64,000 nt of DNA from Pachyseris speciosa. Its lineage: Eukaryota; Cnidaria; Anthozoa; Scleractinia; Pachyseridae. Below the pieces are notes generated by a model, which saw only the letters and a program-made list of their open reading frames with translations, was not told where the DNA came from and ran no database searches. The translations under genes were made by a program, and so were the position numbers. Of this stretch, positions 1 to 8,055 are shown one piece after another. Where the stretch lies: contig JAEMWC010000283.1 in NCBI GenBank assembly GCA_016490735.1, positions 72,001 through 136,000 of the forward strand, written 5' to 3'. Numbering within the stretch: position 1 is the stretch's first letter; the number at the start of each line of letters is the position of its first letter.

Positions 1-434
1 GTATTAACATGTATTTCGTTTTGTCAACATATCGCATTTTGATTGAACTCAATGAAAATTATCGTGTGGATCTGAGAAATAATGATTTCAGAAAACTTAT
101 CGGTTTCGATTCAAAATTAGTTTCAGCAACAGAATATGGAACAAATCTACCAGATATTACAAGAGGAGTGGATGAAATTTATATCAATTGTGATAATGTG
201 ATAGATAGCATTGTTGATGGCAATAGTACAAATACAATCGCTGTTATTCCAGTCACAGATCTCGTCAGAAGTTTACCTTTCACTTACAAACCTCGTTTTC
301 TTTCATGGAATCCTATCTCAACACATACAATCAGCTCAATACGTTTTTATGTCACTGATTCTTCCGGAGCACCAGTTGATTTGAATGGGATAGATTGGTA
401 TATTGAGTTATTCTTGAGAGGTGTGGAATTATAA
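1..434 (+). CDS. penton-like minor capsid protein (5' partial)
   Basis: The frame is open to the window edge; the first ATG in view is at 9 (141 codons from there), so the true start may lie outside. The protein has the look of the Polinton/adintovirus minor capsid (penton, single jelly roll): beta-rich, no charged low-complexity tracts, and a C-terminus of the type 'FYVTDSSGAPVDLNG' followed by a hydrophobic strand and an Arg-containing tail, a pattern I recognise from this family. Family knowledge: it would form the pentameric vertices of an icosahedral capsid beside the double-jelly-roll major capsid protein. It is followed 13 bp later by a small basic protein and then by the major capsid gene, the expected morphogenesis cluster. 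No internal stop is seen. The identification rests on pattern and neighbourhood, not on a search. Confidence 0.6.
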   Translation, partial: INMYFVLSTYRILIELNENYRVDLRNNDFRKLIGFDSKLVSATEYGTNLPDITRGVDEIYINCDNVIDSIVDGNSTNTIAVIPVTDLVRSLPFTYKPRFLSWNPISTHTISSIRFYVTDSSGAPVDLNGIDWYIELFLRGVEL

Positions 435-447
435 AACCTAATAGTAT

Positions 448-678
448 ATGAAACGGTTTGAGTTTAAGAAATATGAGCAATACGGTGAAGGTATTGTGAC
501 TGATGTGATCAAAACAGTTGGGAAAAAAGCAGCAACAACAATTGGTGAATACGCAGGCAAAAAAGCTGGTGACAAAATCATAGAACTTTTAAGAAAGATG
601 AAGAGAAATGGTGGGAGTGAGATTAAGACTGGGGGTGAGATCAAAAGAAAGAGAGGCAGACCTCGAAAAATTAAGTAA
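448..678 (+). CDS. small basic AT-hook protein, putative virion core/DNA-binding
   Basis: An intact 76-aa ORF lies between the penton-like and major capsid genes. It is very basic. Residues about 13-50 form an amphipathic, Gly/Ala/Lys-rich helical stretch with GKK and GKKAGDK motifs. The C-terminus ends in KRKRGRPRKIK, an AT-hook (GRP core flanked by basic residues) that should bind the minor groove of AT-rich DNA. By position and composition it could be a core or packaging protein, analogous to small basic adenovirus core proteins; that is inference. The start ATG sits in the context AGTATATG, shared with other genes here. An overlapping antisense frame at 438-770 looks like a shadow. Confidence 0.6.
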   Translation: MKRFEFKKYEQYGEGIVTDVIKTVGKKAATTIGEYAGKKAGDKIIELLRKMKRNGGSEIKTGGEIKRKRGRPRKIK

Positions 679-700
679 CTTTTATCTAACACAATAATAT
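679..700 (+). promoter_or_regulatory. TATCTAAC + TATATG start-proximal motif of the capsid gene
   Basis: TATCTAAC at 683-690 lies 10 bp before ACAATAATAT|ATG of the major capsid gene. The same octamer occurs at 4405-4412, 10 bp before the ATG of the Cys-rich/PLA2 gene, at 6199-6206 just before a TATA box, and in both copies of the terminal unit. This suggests a viral gene-start promoter element, but it is only a motif observation. Confidence 0.35.
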
Positions 701-1990
701 ATGTCAAACTATCGCGACTCAAAATATATCGAACGATATGAAGATGTTGTCTTTGAGCTTGAGACAGCATTTAATACTGTAGTAGCAAATAATGCTCATC
801 AGTGGAAAACAGGTTACCGTTTCGTTGTTGATAACAGTGGAGAGACTACACCATTTGATTGGTATAATGCCCGTTGTTATATTGAGTTCATTGAAAAAAA
901 GCTTGCTGATGGAGCTGATATTGCTAATGCTGATAGAAATGGTATCGTGAATGGAATTCATGCACTCATAAACACCATAAATGTGAAAATGAATGGTATT
1001 GATGTTTATGAATGCCGAGATGCCAACCAAGCCACAAATATCAAATCTTTGCTTGAGTATTCACAAGGTTATGCAGCAAGTCAGGGGACAAATGAGTTTT
1101 TCTATCTTGACGCAAACAGAAATGCTGATAACAGGGTAGCTCAGGTGGCCACTTTTAACGCTGGGTTCGCAGCTCGTAAAGCACTGTTGAATGATGCAAA
1201 TGGTAAAGTAGGTGCAGAATTAGCATTGAACAGATACGGTTTTTTCAAAAGTTTTTGGGATGAACTTTTGCCTAACTCAAAAGTAGAGCTGAATATTACA
1301 CTTGAGAGTGATGATAATTTGGTTTGGCAGGCTACTGATGAATGTCGTGTGGTACTAACTAAATTCCAGCTAATTGTTCCTCGTATTATTTTCAATTCTG
1401 CGGGAAAGTCCTTATACATGAGCAAGTATCGTGACAACAGAAAGTGGACTTACATGAGAGAAATGGTTGAGAGAGGCAATTCAACAAGACAACAGACAGC
1501 CAATTTCCGTATTTCCACAGGAATAAACAAACCCAGGCATGTCTTTGTATTCATCATCAATGATGCCAATGATTCTGATCAGACAGCCAATAAATTTCTC
1601 TATAACACCTTTTCAGTTGCAAATAACCAAACTTTGAATGATTGTTATCTTGAGGTTGGCAATGGTAATGATTATCCAGAGGTTCATTATAAACCATCAA
1701 CAGAACCAACAAGAGTATTTAGAGATGTTTTGAAATATGTTCAAGCTGTAAATGATTTCAGTGAAAGTACCCTTCTTAACAGGGGCAATTTCGGTACAAT
1801 ATTCCCTTTCATTTATTTTGATTTGACGAAACAGAAACAGGATATCAAAGATGGAATGACAAAACTGACTTTCAAATACACTTTGAGCGGGGCAACAAAT
1901 GCTGATTACAGTGTGTATGCATTGGTCCTCTATGAGCAGGATATTGAGATGAGAAAGACTGATGGAAAGTTGATTCTGAGATCTATGTAA
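701..1990 (+). CDS. double-jelly-roll major capsid protein (hexon-like)
   Basis: An intact 429-aa ORF. Length, position after the penton-like gene and overall look fit the adintovirus/Polinton major capsid protein. It starts with a short polar segment, has two beta-rich halves rich in Asn/Asp/Tyr, and a C-terminal strand (TLSGATNADYSVYALVLYE) before the end. No transmembrane segments or enzyme motifs. Known role of the family: trimers of double-jelly-roll subunits with pseudo-hexagonal outline form the icosahedral shell, as in adenovirus hexon. The start is chosen at ATG 701, which directly follows an ATAATAT leader. No frameshift or stop is present, in contrast to several downstream genes. 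Assignment is from family recognition; a structure prediction would decide it. Confidence 0.75.
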   Translation: MSNYRDSKYIERYEDVVFELETAFNTVVANNAHQWKTGYRFVVDNSGETTPFDWYNARCYIEFIEKKLADGADIANADRNGIVNGIHALINTINVKMNGIDVYECRDANQATNIKSLLEYSQGYAASQGTNEFFYLDANRNADNRVAQVATFNAGFAARKALLNDANGKVGAELALNRYGFFKSFWDELLPNSKVELNITLESDDNLVWQATDECRVVLTKFQLIVPRIIFNSAGKSLYMSKYRDNRKWTYMREMVERGNSTRQQTANFRISTGINKPRHVFVFIINDANDSDQTANKFLYNTFSVANNQTLNDCYLEVGNGNDYPEVHYKPSTEPTRVFRDVLKYVQAVNDFSESTLLNRGNFGTIFPFIYFDLTKQKQDIKDGMTKLTFKYTLSGATNADYSVYALVLYEQDIEMRKTDGKLILRSM

Positions 1991-2095
1991 ATGGAATAAT
2001 TAAATAAATAAATTAAATAATTAAATAATTAAATAAATTTAAATAAATTAAATAATTAAATAATTAAATAAACTATTGTTTACATTAAATACAAT
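1991..2095. repeat. AT-rich (TTAAATAA)n tract between capsid and pX genes
   Basis: About 80 bp made almost only of TTAAATAA/ATTAAATAAT units follow directly on the major capsid stop codon, then a short unique leader runs to the next ATG. It splits the structural gene cluster. It may act as a polyadenylation region (many AATAAA) or an easily melted region; neither is shown. Confidence 0.7.
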
Positions 2096-2115
2096 TTAGT
2101 ATAAACATATATTAT

Positions 2116-2977
2116 ATGACTACTTATCATCCTCATGGAGTGACACTTTCACTAGGTCAGAAACAAAAGCTAGCAAAAGCTTATGCAACAAATTCACCTG
2201 TAACAATAAGGTTGACGCATAGTGAATTGTCTGGAAATGATCAACTAATGTTGACTAAGAGACAAATCAACAAACTGATTAAATCAAGTAGATCAGGAAA
2301 AGGTTCAGACATCAAGATATCAAAAAATCAAATCAGAAAAGCTGTTGTAGAAGGAGGTTCTCTTTGGTCCAGTCTTTTTTCACTTGGAACAAAACTATTG
2401 CCATATGCAACTAAAGCCGTAGCAAAGGCAGCTCCAGCATTGGCTACAGGTGCTCTTTCTTCATTAGCAAGTCTCGGTGTTGATAAACTATTTGGGAAGA
2501 AACAAAGTGGAGGATTTCTTATTCCTAATGCCAATTTATCCCAATTATTGAATGTAGGAAATTTATTGAATACGAGACAAATGGCGGATCTTGTTCAAAA
2601 AATGCAGTATGGCGGAGATGTTATCATCAAACCAACAAAAACACAGATTGGAAATGGAATTGGAACAATACTCGCCAGTATTGGAATTCCTTTGGCTATA
2701 GAAGCAATTAGAAAATTAACTGGAAAAGGTTTGCATGTTGAACACAGCCGTCCTAGACGGTCATTAGATGTTAATGTTCCAGATCATATTATGATAAATA
2801 AAAAAAAGCGGTGGAAACACGCTATGATTCCATGGCAATCACCCCAGTTTTTGGTACATGGGTTAACCCAATAGGCATGGGAATGAAAAAAAAAAAAAAA
2901 AAACCAAAGGAAAAGGACTTCTACTGGGCAAAAACAGTCCATTCAATTCAATCCCCATACTAGGAACCATTTTGTAA
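2116..2977 (+). pseudogene. pX/pVI-like minor virion protein, frameshifted near its C-terminus
   Basis: The open part (2116-2874, 252 aa) starts after TATATTAT|ATG. It has an N-terminal basic block with two copies of a pattern like 'LTxxQxxKL' and 'ISKNQIRK', then an Ala/Leu-rich amphipathic segment (about residues 75-125) bracketed by GG dipeptides (EGGSLW, QSGGFL), which look like adenain-type processing sites releasing a membrane-active peptide. Family knowledge: adenovirus pVI/pX and their Polinton counterparts are precursors cleaved by the viral protease. The family's usual end, a Lys-rich run followed by 'GKGLLLGKNSPF' and a short hydrophobic tail, is present but in other frames: part around 2841-2885 and the tail at 2903-2977, with an 18-A run at 2886-2903. 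At least two frame changes therefore separate it from the main ORF. Confidence 0.6.
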
Positions 2978-2979
2978 AT

Positions 2980-4411
2980 AAACCCTTATCCAACTTTGAT
3001 TTAATCAATTGGGTTAAACAACTTGGAATAAAACATTTTAGAGGAGTATTTTCAAGAGACAATCTGCCAAACCTGATGAGAAACAATGAATGTGGAATAG
3101 TCAATCTCGACAGTCAGATTGGACCTGGTACTCACTGGGTATGTTATCGAATTGGTGATAGATACGGTGAATACTTTGACTCATTTGGTTTAATGATGCC
3201 AACAGAAGTACAGAAATACATGGCTACAAGTGGAAAACAACTTGAATACGGGTCGGTACAAAACGTGGACCCCCCTTCTGGACCCCCTTCTGGACCCCTT
3301 CTGGACCCCATTCTGGACCCCCTTCTGGACCCCTCGATTTTTCTGTTGAAAAATAATAAAATGATATTTAACAGCCTTCGCTTTGGATTTAAACTTCGGC
3401 CGGTTCGTTGATAGTTACAGACAGTATTACAGTAATCGCGAACATTACCACAGCCAGTTGCCATTTTCATCCCGAGAAAGACTTGCTTTGAATTTCGCTG
3501 AATTTGCGTTGCTGACTTTTCTTGTTGTTACCAAATACTTTAGAATTTTCTCGCAAAGGTTAGATAAACGTTAAATATGCAAATTACTGTTCAGCTTTCA
3601 ACTGGCTTTCGGAGAATGTGAAAATTATTATCAGTGGCAGATTTATGTCACGTGCTAGGCAACCAGAGTGATCATATTTCATTCTACCATGTTCAACATT
3701 CAGCGGATTTGACGGCTCTACGATATTTCAGAGCAAGCTTTCGACTATATTTTGCCAGCGTGGAAGAAAACATTGCTCACCTTTTTGCTGCAGTGATAAC
3801 ATTCACTAGCAGTGCTTATTCTTATCCAAACAGAAAAAAAGATAGTTTTTGAGCTCGGTTCACATTCTTCGAAACCCAGTTGAAAGAGTTGAAAGCCGAA
3901 CAGCACTTTGCATACTTAATGTTTATCTAATCTCCTTTGTGAGAAAATTCTAAAGTATTTTGTAACAACAAAAATCAGCGAAATTCAAAACAAGTCTTTC
4001 TCGGGATAAAAATGGCAAGTGGCTGTGGTAGTGTTCGCGATTACTGTAATACTGTCTGTAACTATCAACAAACCGGCCGAAGTTGAAATCCAAAGCGAAG
4101 ACTGTTAAATATCATTTTATTCTTTTTCAACAGAAAAATCGAGGGGTCCAGAAGGGGGTCCAGAAGGGGTCCAGATGGGGGTCCAGAAGGGGGTCCAGAA
4201 GGGGGTCCACGTTTTGTACCGACCCCTTGAATACTCTGGAGATGAGATACAAGAAAGGGATTCAGTATTGTGTGGATATTGGTGTTTGTACTATCTTCTT
4301 GAGAGACAAAAAGGCAGATCTATTCTGAATACAATACACAATTCCAAATTCAATCCAGCAGATGTGAGTGTCAATCACAGATTCATTATAGATTACTTCG
4401 AAAATATCTAA
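2980..4411 (+). pseudogene. adenain-like cysteine protease, split by a 976-bp transposon
   Basis: Two in-phase coding pieces flank the foldback element at 3250-4225. The left piece (about 2980-3249) includes FRGVFSRDNLPN and NECGIVNLD, then the catalytic His in GTHWVCY (His codon 3133) and the Asp in YFDSFG (3178). The right piece (4235-4411) carries SVLCGYWCLYYL with the catalytic-type Cys (codon 4271) and ends at TAA 4409. The His-Asp-Cys order is that of adenovirus protease (family C5), which matures capsid and core precursors. The frame has no ATG upstream of 3076 in the conserved N-terminal region, so the original start codon may also be lost. The ATG ORF 3076-3411 that runs into the transposon ends in a spurious Pro-rich tail. 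The gene cannot make the full enzyme as it stands. Confidence 0.8.
3241..4234. mobile_element. foldback Mutator-like MITE (976 bp) with 9-bp TSD
   Basis: The element 3250-4225 is flanked by the exact direct repeat CTTGAATAC (3241-3249 and 4226-4234). It starts GGGTCGGTACAAAACGTGG and ends with the inverse. Each end then has several tandem CCCCTTCTGGA-type units, followed by about 330 bp of further inverted repeat (roughly 3330-3610 against 3880-4140), leaving a loop of about 250 bp. No transposase frame is seen. A 9-bp duplication fits the Mutator superfamily, but the assignment is by size only. It lies inside the protease gene, so it inserted after the virus was resident or was carried along with it. 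Confidence 0.85.
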
Positions 4412-4422
4412 CCTATTGGTAT
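4405..4422 (+). promoter_or_regulatory. TATCTAAC + GGTATATG gene-start motif
   Basis: TATCTAAC (4405-4412) overlaps the protease stop codon and is 10 bp before ATG 4423, the same spacing as in front of the major capsid gene. The leader CCTATTGGTATATG also resembles CCTAATAGTATATG in front of the gene at 448. Confidence 0.35.
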
Positions 4423-5279
4423 ATGAGATCATATTGTGTGAAACAGAAGAAGGTCACTGAATGTGTTCCAGGAAGTGAAAGATATATGAAAACCAAAAAT
4501 GGTAGAACAATGTTGAAATGTACTTGTGCTGAATGTGGAATCACAAAGACTAAATTTGTCAGAAATCGGGGAAACTAATTAGCCCGTCTGAAGGGGCGGG
4601 CATAGGATCAACATTATTAACAACTGGATTAGATTTGCTTGGTCATGCGGCTCCAATGATTGGTAAAAAGGCATTGCAAGCTGGAAGATATTACGCTTCA
4701 GAAGCTCTCAGAAATCCAAAAAATCAACAGTATTTAATTGACAAAGGACTTTCCCTAGCAAAGCCTGCTATTAGTTCAGTTGGAAAACAAGCATTATTTG
4801 ATTTAAGTACAAACATACGACCCAAACGCTCTGATAAGAGACAAACCCATAAAACAGATATTAAAGGCATTGATTATACACGTGGTGGTGCTATTGATAT
4901 TCATAAGGTTATTGGCAAGCTTCCTAAACCAAAAGCAGGTTGGACTCCAAGTAAGTATAAATATATGGGCCCTTATAATCCATTGGATGAACAACTGGAA
5001 TATGATCCATTGACTGGAGAGGTGTTAAAATGGAATGTCCTACCTTACAATAAAGTAGATGAAATAGCAGCTTATCATGACATTTGTTATGATATGGGAA
5101 AAAATAAAGGTGATTGTGATAGAACAATGGTCGAGTCACTAGATCAAATACCATATGGTGAGATGCCAAAATGGGGTCAAACAGCCAGATTCTTAATTGA
5201 CAAAAAACAGAAACTTGGTCTCGGCATTTCAAAAAACGGAAAAAGCCGTCGAGTGAAGAAAACTGGCAAGAAAAACTAG
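4423..5279 (+). pseudogene. Cys-rich head + parvovirus-type phospholipase A2, one frameshift
   Basis: The first piece (4423-4578, 51 aa) starts at ATG 4423 and has cysteines at CV, EC and CTCAECG, a zinc-ribbon-like C-x-C-x2-C group. It ends at TAA 4576. The second piece is open in another frame from about 4581 to 5279 with no ATG at its head (the first long run begins at TTG 4635). It has the Ca2+ loop YMGPYNPL (about 4961-4985) and the catalytic dyad in HDICYD (5076-5093), the signature of viral VP1-type secreted PLA2, which opens endosomal membranes during entry in parvoviruses. In relatives I recall, the Cys-rich head and PLA2 are one protein; here one frame change near 4560-4590 separates them. 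The tail is Lys/Arg-rich. The 3' end overlaps the integrase frame by a few codons. Confidence 0.7.
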
Positions 5280-6189
5280 CTGATGAATTACATGCACCCA
5301 TAAAACGAAATTTCACTCGGCGGCGTGTGATTGTAAATAAAATTGATGAAATATGGGCAAGTGATCTAGTTGAAATGCAACAGTTCAGTAAATGGAATAA
5401 AGGTTATCGATATCTTCTTATGGTTATTGATGTCTTCAGAAAATATGGTTGGATTGTCCCATTGAAGGATAAGAAAGGTGAATCTGTCACAAATCAATAT
5501 TCAAGGAAGGCAGAAAACCACGGTATTTATGGGTCGACAAGGGAAAAGAGTTTTACAACAAACACTTGAAGGACTTGCTAGAGAAACATAGTGTACAGAT
5601 GTACTCAACTGAGAATGAAGAGAAGTCATCAGTAGTTGAAAGATGGAATAGGACAATGAAGTCCAAAATGTGGAAGCAGTTCACTGTTCAAGGCAATACA
5701 CAGTATTTAGACATGTTACCAAAATTAGTGAAACAGTATAATAATACCAAACATTCAAGCATAAAGATGACACCCGTTGAAGCATCTGATAAGAGGAATG
5801 AAGGAACTGTTTACTTCAATTTGTATGGTGATATGAAAACATTAAAACAGAAACCGAAATTCAAAATAGGTGACAAGGTCCGAATATCTAAGTATAAACG
5901 GAATGTGTTCGACAAGGGCTATACACCAAATTGGACTGAAGAAGTGTTTACAGTTGATAAAATCCAATATACAAACCCAATGACATACAAACTGAAAGAT
6001 CTCAACGATGAAGATATTGAAGGGAGTTTTTATGAACCTGAATTATTAAAAGCCAGACAGGATGTTTTCCGTATTGATAAAGTCATTCGCAGAGATTACA
6101 AGAAGAAACAAGCTTTGGTGAAGTGGAAGGGTTACAGTGACGACTTCAACAGCTGGATATCGTTCAAGGATTTAAAAGACATATTATAA
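5243..6189 (+). pseudogene. retrovirus-like integrase with C-terminal chromodomain, frameshifted
   Basis: The N-terminal part is open from inside the PLA2 3' end, without an early ATG (GTG 5327 is merely the first start-like codon). It reads LHAPIKRNFTRRR, then IDEIWASDLVEM with the first catalytic Asp (5363-5365), and stays open to about 5500. The downstream part is in another frame: LWVDKGKEFYNK with the second Asp (5536), then STENEEKSSVVERWNR with the Glu (5638), 34 codons further on. That is the rve/DDE integrase core of Polintons. The tail (about 6067-6186) reads VFRIDKVIRRDY, ALVKWKGY, WISF, a chromodomain, which in other integrases directs insertion to marked chromatin. A frame change with a probable small deletion near 5498-5508 breaks the enzyme between the first and second acidic residue. 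Confidence 0.85.
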
Positions 6190-6337
6190 AGAGAAAATTA
6201 TCTAACATATATAAAAGGAGACCCACAGTATATCTGTTATTTGCTATTATGTAGCCAAGAATATTATTATTCCTGACTATATTTAAACACAGGTCGAAAA
6301 TGAATTAAAAAATAAATTATTATAATATAATATACAA
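6190..6337 (+). promoter_or_regulatory. spacer with TATA box and TATCTAAC motif
   Basis: The spacer between integrase and the BRO-N gene holds TATCTAAC at 6199-6206 directly followed by TATATAAAAGG (6208-6218), a strong TATA-box match, with pyrimidine-rich candidates for a start site about 25-30 bp downstream. It is the clearest core-promoter candidate inside the element and would drive the downstream early-type genes (BRO-N, zinc finger, polymerase). The rest is AT-rich. Confidence 0.45.
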
Positions 6338-7177
6338 ATGCAAAAATATTCCTACGATAATAAAGAATTAGATGTATCAATAGATTGTTATCTTGATGAT
6401 AACAATGACATTTGGTTCAGAGGAAGAGACATAGCTATTATTCTCGACTATAAAAATCCACAAAAAGCAATCAAGGATCATGTTTTATCTGATGACAGAA
6501 TCTTAAGAGACCACAAAATCAGCATAAATTCACGATGTAACAAAACGTTACCTCGTGCTGAGGCCACTGATTCACGATGTAACAAAACGGTACCTCGTGC
6601 TGAGACCATCGAAAAAACTTTCAAATGTTTTTTTATAAATGAATCAGGACTTTATTCACTAATATTGTCTTCTAAGAAACAAGAAGCAGTGAAATTTAAA
6701 CATTGGGTTACATCAAAAGTATTACCATCAATCAGAAAACAGGGATATTACAAACAGTTCAATGACAGAAGCAATAATATGCTGATGATTGAAAGTGAAG
6801 ATGATCTGCATTATAAGATTGTTTCATTCATCAGAAAGAAATATGAAGACGCATTAATGATAGTCGGTCTTGGTGAAAATCAAATAAGCCCAAACATGAG
6901 AATCAGAAGTTATAAGAAAGGATATATGGCTGGACAATGTGATTTAATGCTGATGAATCCCACTAGAAAATACAATGCTCTTTGTCTTGAATTTAAAAGC
7001 CCAACAGGTGTGTATAAAGTGTCAGACAAACAGTCTGATATGAAGCTAATGTATGAGAAAAACAAATGCAGATACATCATGAGCAATAGTTTCGAAGACT
7101 TGATTCATGAAATAACTAAACACTTGGAAGAAAGCAAATTATACTTATCAAGAAGAGAAAGATATTTAAAAAAATAA
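6338..7177 (+). CDS. BRO-N domain protein with PD-(D/E)XK-like C-terminus
   Basis: An intact 279-aa ORF. Residues about 8-50 (IWFRGRDIAIILDYKNPQKA) and a second block (FINESGLYSLILSSKK, FKHWVTSKVLPSIRKQGYY) are the BRO-N/KilA-N-type fold known from baculoviruses, NCLDVs and phages, usually DNA-binding. The C-terminal half has GQCDLMLMN (Asp codon 6941) and, 15 codons later, LEFKSPTG (Glu 6989, Lys 6995), then KQSDM, a D-x(n)-ExK arrangement like VRR-NUC/PD-(D/E)XK nucleases. Between the two BRO-N blocks a 14-aa unit SRCNKTLPRAEATD occurs twice in tandem (42-bp DNA repeat at 6529-6612), which appears to be a recent insertion in a surface loop. Known function in this lineage is not established; a role in DNA replication or host control is inference. 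Confidence 0.7.
   Translation: MQKYSYDNKELDVSIDCYLDDNNDIWFRGRDIAIILDYKNPQKAIKDHVLSDDRILRDHKISINSRCNKTLPRAEATDSRCNKTVPRAETIEKTFKCFFINESGLYSLILSSKKQEAVKFKHWVTSKVLPSIRKQGYYKQFNDRSNNMLMIESEDDLHYKIVSFIRKKYEDALMIVGLGENQISPNMRIRSYKKGYMAGQCDLMLMNPTRKYNALCLEFKSPTGVYKVSDKQSDMKLMYEKNKCRYIMSNSFEDLIHEITKHLEESKLYLSRRERYLKK
6529..6612 (+). repeat. 42-bp in-frame tandem duplication inside BRO-N gene
   Basis: Two 42-bp units beginning with TTCACGATGTAAC, differing at a few bases, encode SRCNKTLPRAEATD and SRCNKTVPRAETIE. They keep the frame and lie between the two conserved BRO-N blocks. Confidence 0.85.
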
Positions 7178-7195
7178 TTTATATAACTATATATT

Positions 7196-7390
7196 ATGGA
7201 GAATCAAAATGTCAAAAGAGGTCGAGGAAGGCCCAGAGTATTAAGCGATGATGAAAGAAGAAAACGTAAGACTACCTATATGCTAAATAAAGAATGGTTC
7301 TGTGAAGTTTGTAATAATGGTAAAAATTACACAATGGCCGGTAAAACGCTTCACACAAAAACAAAAAAGCATCAAAAAAACAAAATTTAA
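7196..7390 (+). CDS. small AT-hook / C2H2 zinc-finger protein
   Basis: An intact 64-aa ORF after the leader ACTATATATT|ATG. The N-terminus has KRGRGRPRVLSDDERR, an AT-hook with a following acidic/basic linker. The C-terminal half has FCEVCNN and, after about 14 residues, HTKTKKHQKNKI, giving a C-x2-C-x14-H-x5-H arrangement of a single C2H2-type finger. Short proteins of this build are common accessory genes of Polinton/adintovirus elements. A DNA-binding or transcription role is inferred. It is the last gene before the polymerase. Confidence 0.65.
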   Translation: MENQNVKRGRGRPRVLSDDERRKRKTTYMLNKEWFCEVCNNGKNYTMAGKTLHTKTKKHQKNKI

Positions 7391-7497
7391 AACTGTTCCA
7401 AGGATTCCAGAATTTGGAATCACTTGAATTATTAGCCCTACTTAAACACGTATTAAAAACAGTTAAACAAAAAAATATTCATATAGTTATTATATAA
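7391..7497. other. AT-rich spacer before polymerase gene
   Basis: A short AT-rich spacer ending in ATAGTTATTATATAA|ATG. It contains a weak hairpin (CCAGAATTTGG-like) at about 7406-7420. No TATCTAAC copy is seen. Confidence 0.4.
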
Positions 7498-8052
7498 ATG
7501 GAAAATTTTATCTCACTCAATAGTATGAATAAGAAAGATTTGAAAAAACTGAGCAAATCCAAGCTCATTAATTTACTGCTTAAGAATCAACAACAGAAGA
7601 AGCCAAAGGTTGTTATAGTTGATGATTACACACCAGCCCCCCCCCCCCCCCCACCTAGAAATAAAAAACTGAAGAGAACAACACAAAGACCAACAGTCAG
7701 AGAATTGGTTGATTACTTCGAAAGAAAAAGATTACCAGCACCACCAAAAGAATGCTTGGAAGAAATAGAACAATTGAAAAAGAGACCGATCCCAGCACCG
7801 AGAACCGAACAGGTGATTCAGAAACCAACGCCTGCACCAAGGACTAAGATAGAGCAAACAGAGAAAGCTCTAAAGGGCTTCACTGAGTCTTATGAAATCA
7901 GTATAAAAAATAACAAAGACCCGCTTGCACAACTGCAAAACACAAGAAAGGCTGTTGCATATAATATTATAAAATTGTTGAATGAAATTAAAGGTCTCAA
8001 ATTTGTTGAAACACTCAAGGTAACATTTGCAAAAATGACTGACGGAGAAATA

Positions 8053-8055
8053 TAA
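8053..8055 (+). other. in-frame TAA in DNA polymerase gene
   Basis: A single TAA interrupts an otherwise continuous frame. The codons after it (YKTAYFNS...) keep the family pattern up to and beyond GTG 8095, and the frame at 7498, 8053 and 8095 is the same. This is why the two apparent ORFs are annotated as one gene. Confidence 0.8.

Noticed and set aside
438..770. Minus-strand 110-aa ORF with hydrophobic runs
   Set aside because: Shadow of the basic AT-hook gene; the hydrophobic look comes from the antisense of Lys/Glu codons.
3249..3411. Pro-rich C-terminal tail of the protease (PPSGPPSG)
   Set aside because: It is translation of the inserted foldback's tandem repeats, not part of the enzyme.
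4635..4637. TTG as start of PLA2
   Set aside because: The frame is open and family-like upstream to about 4581, and eukaryotic viruses rarely use TTG. The real start is the ATG at 4423 before the frame change.
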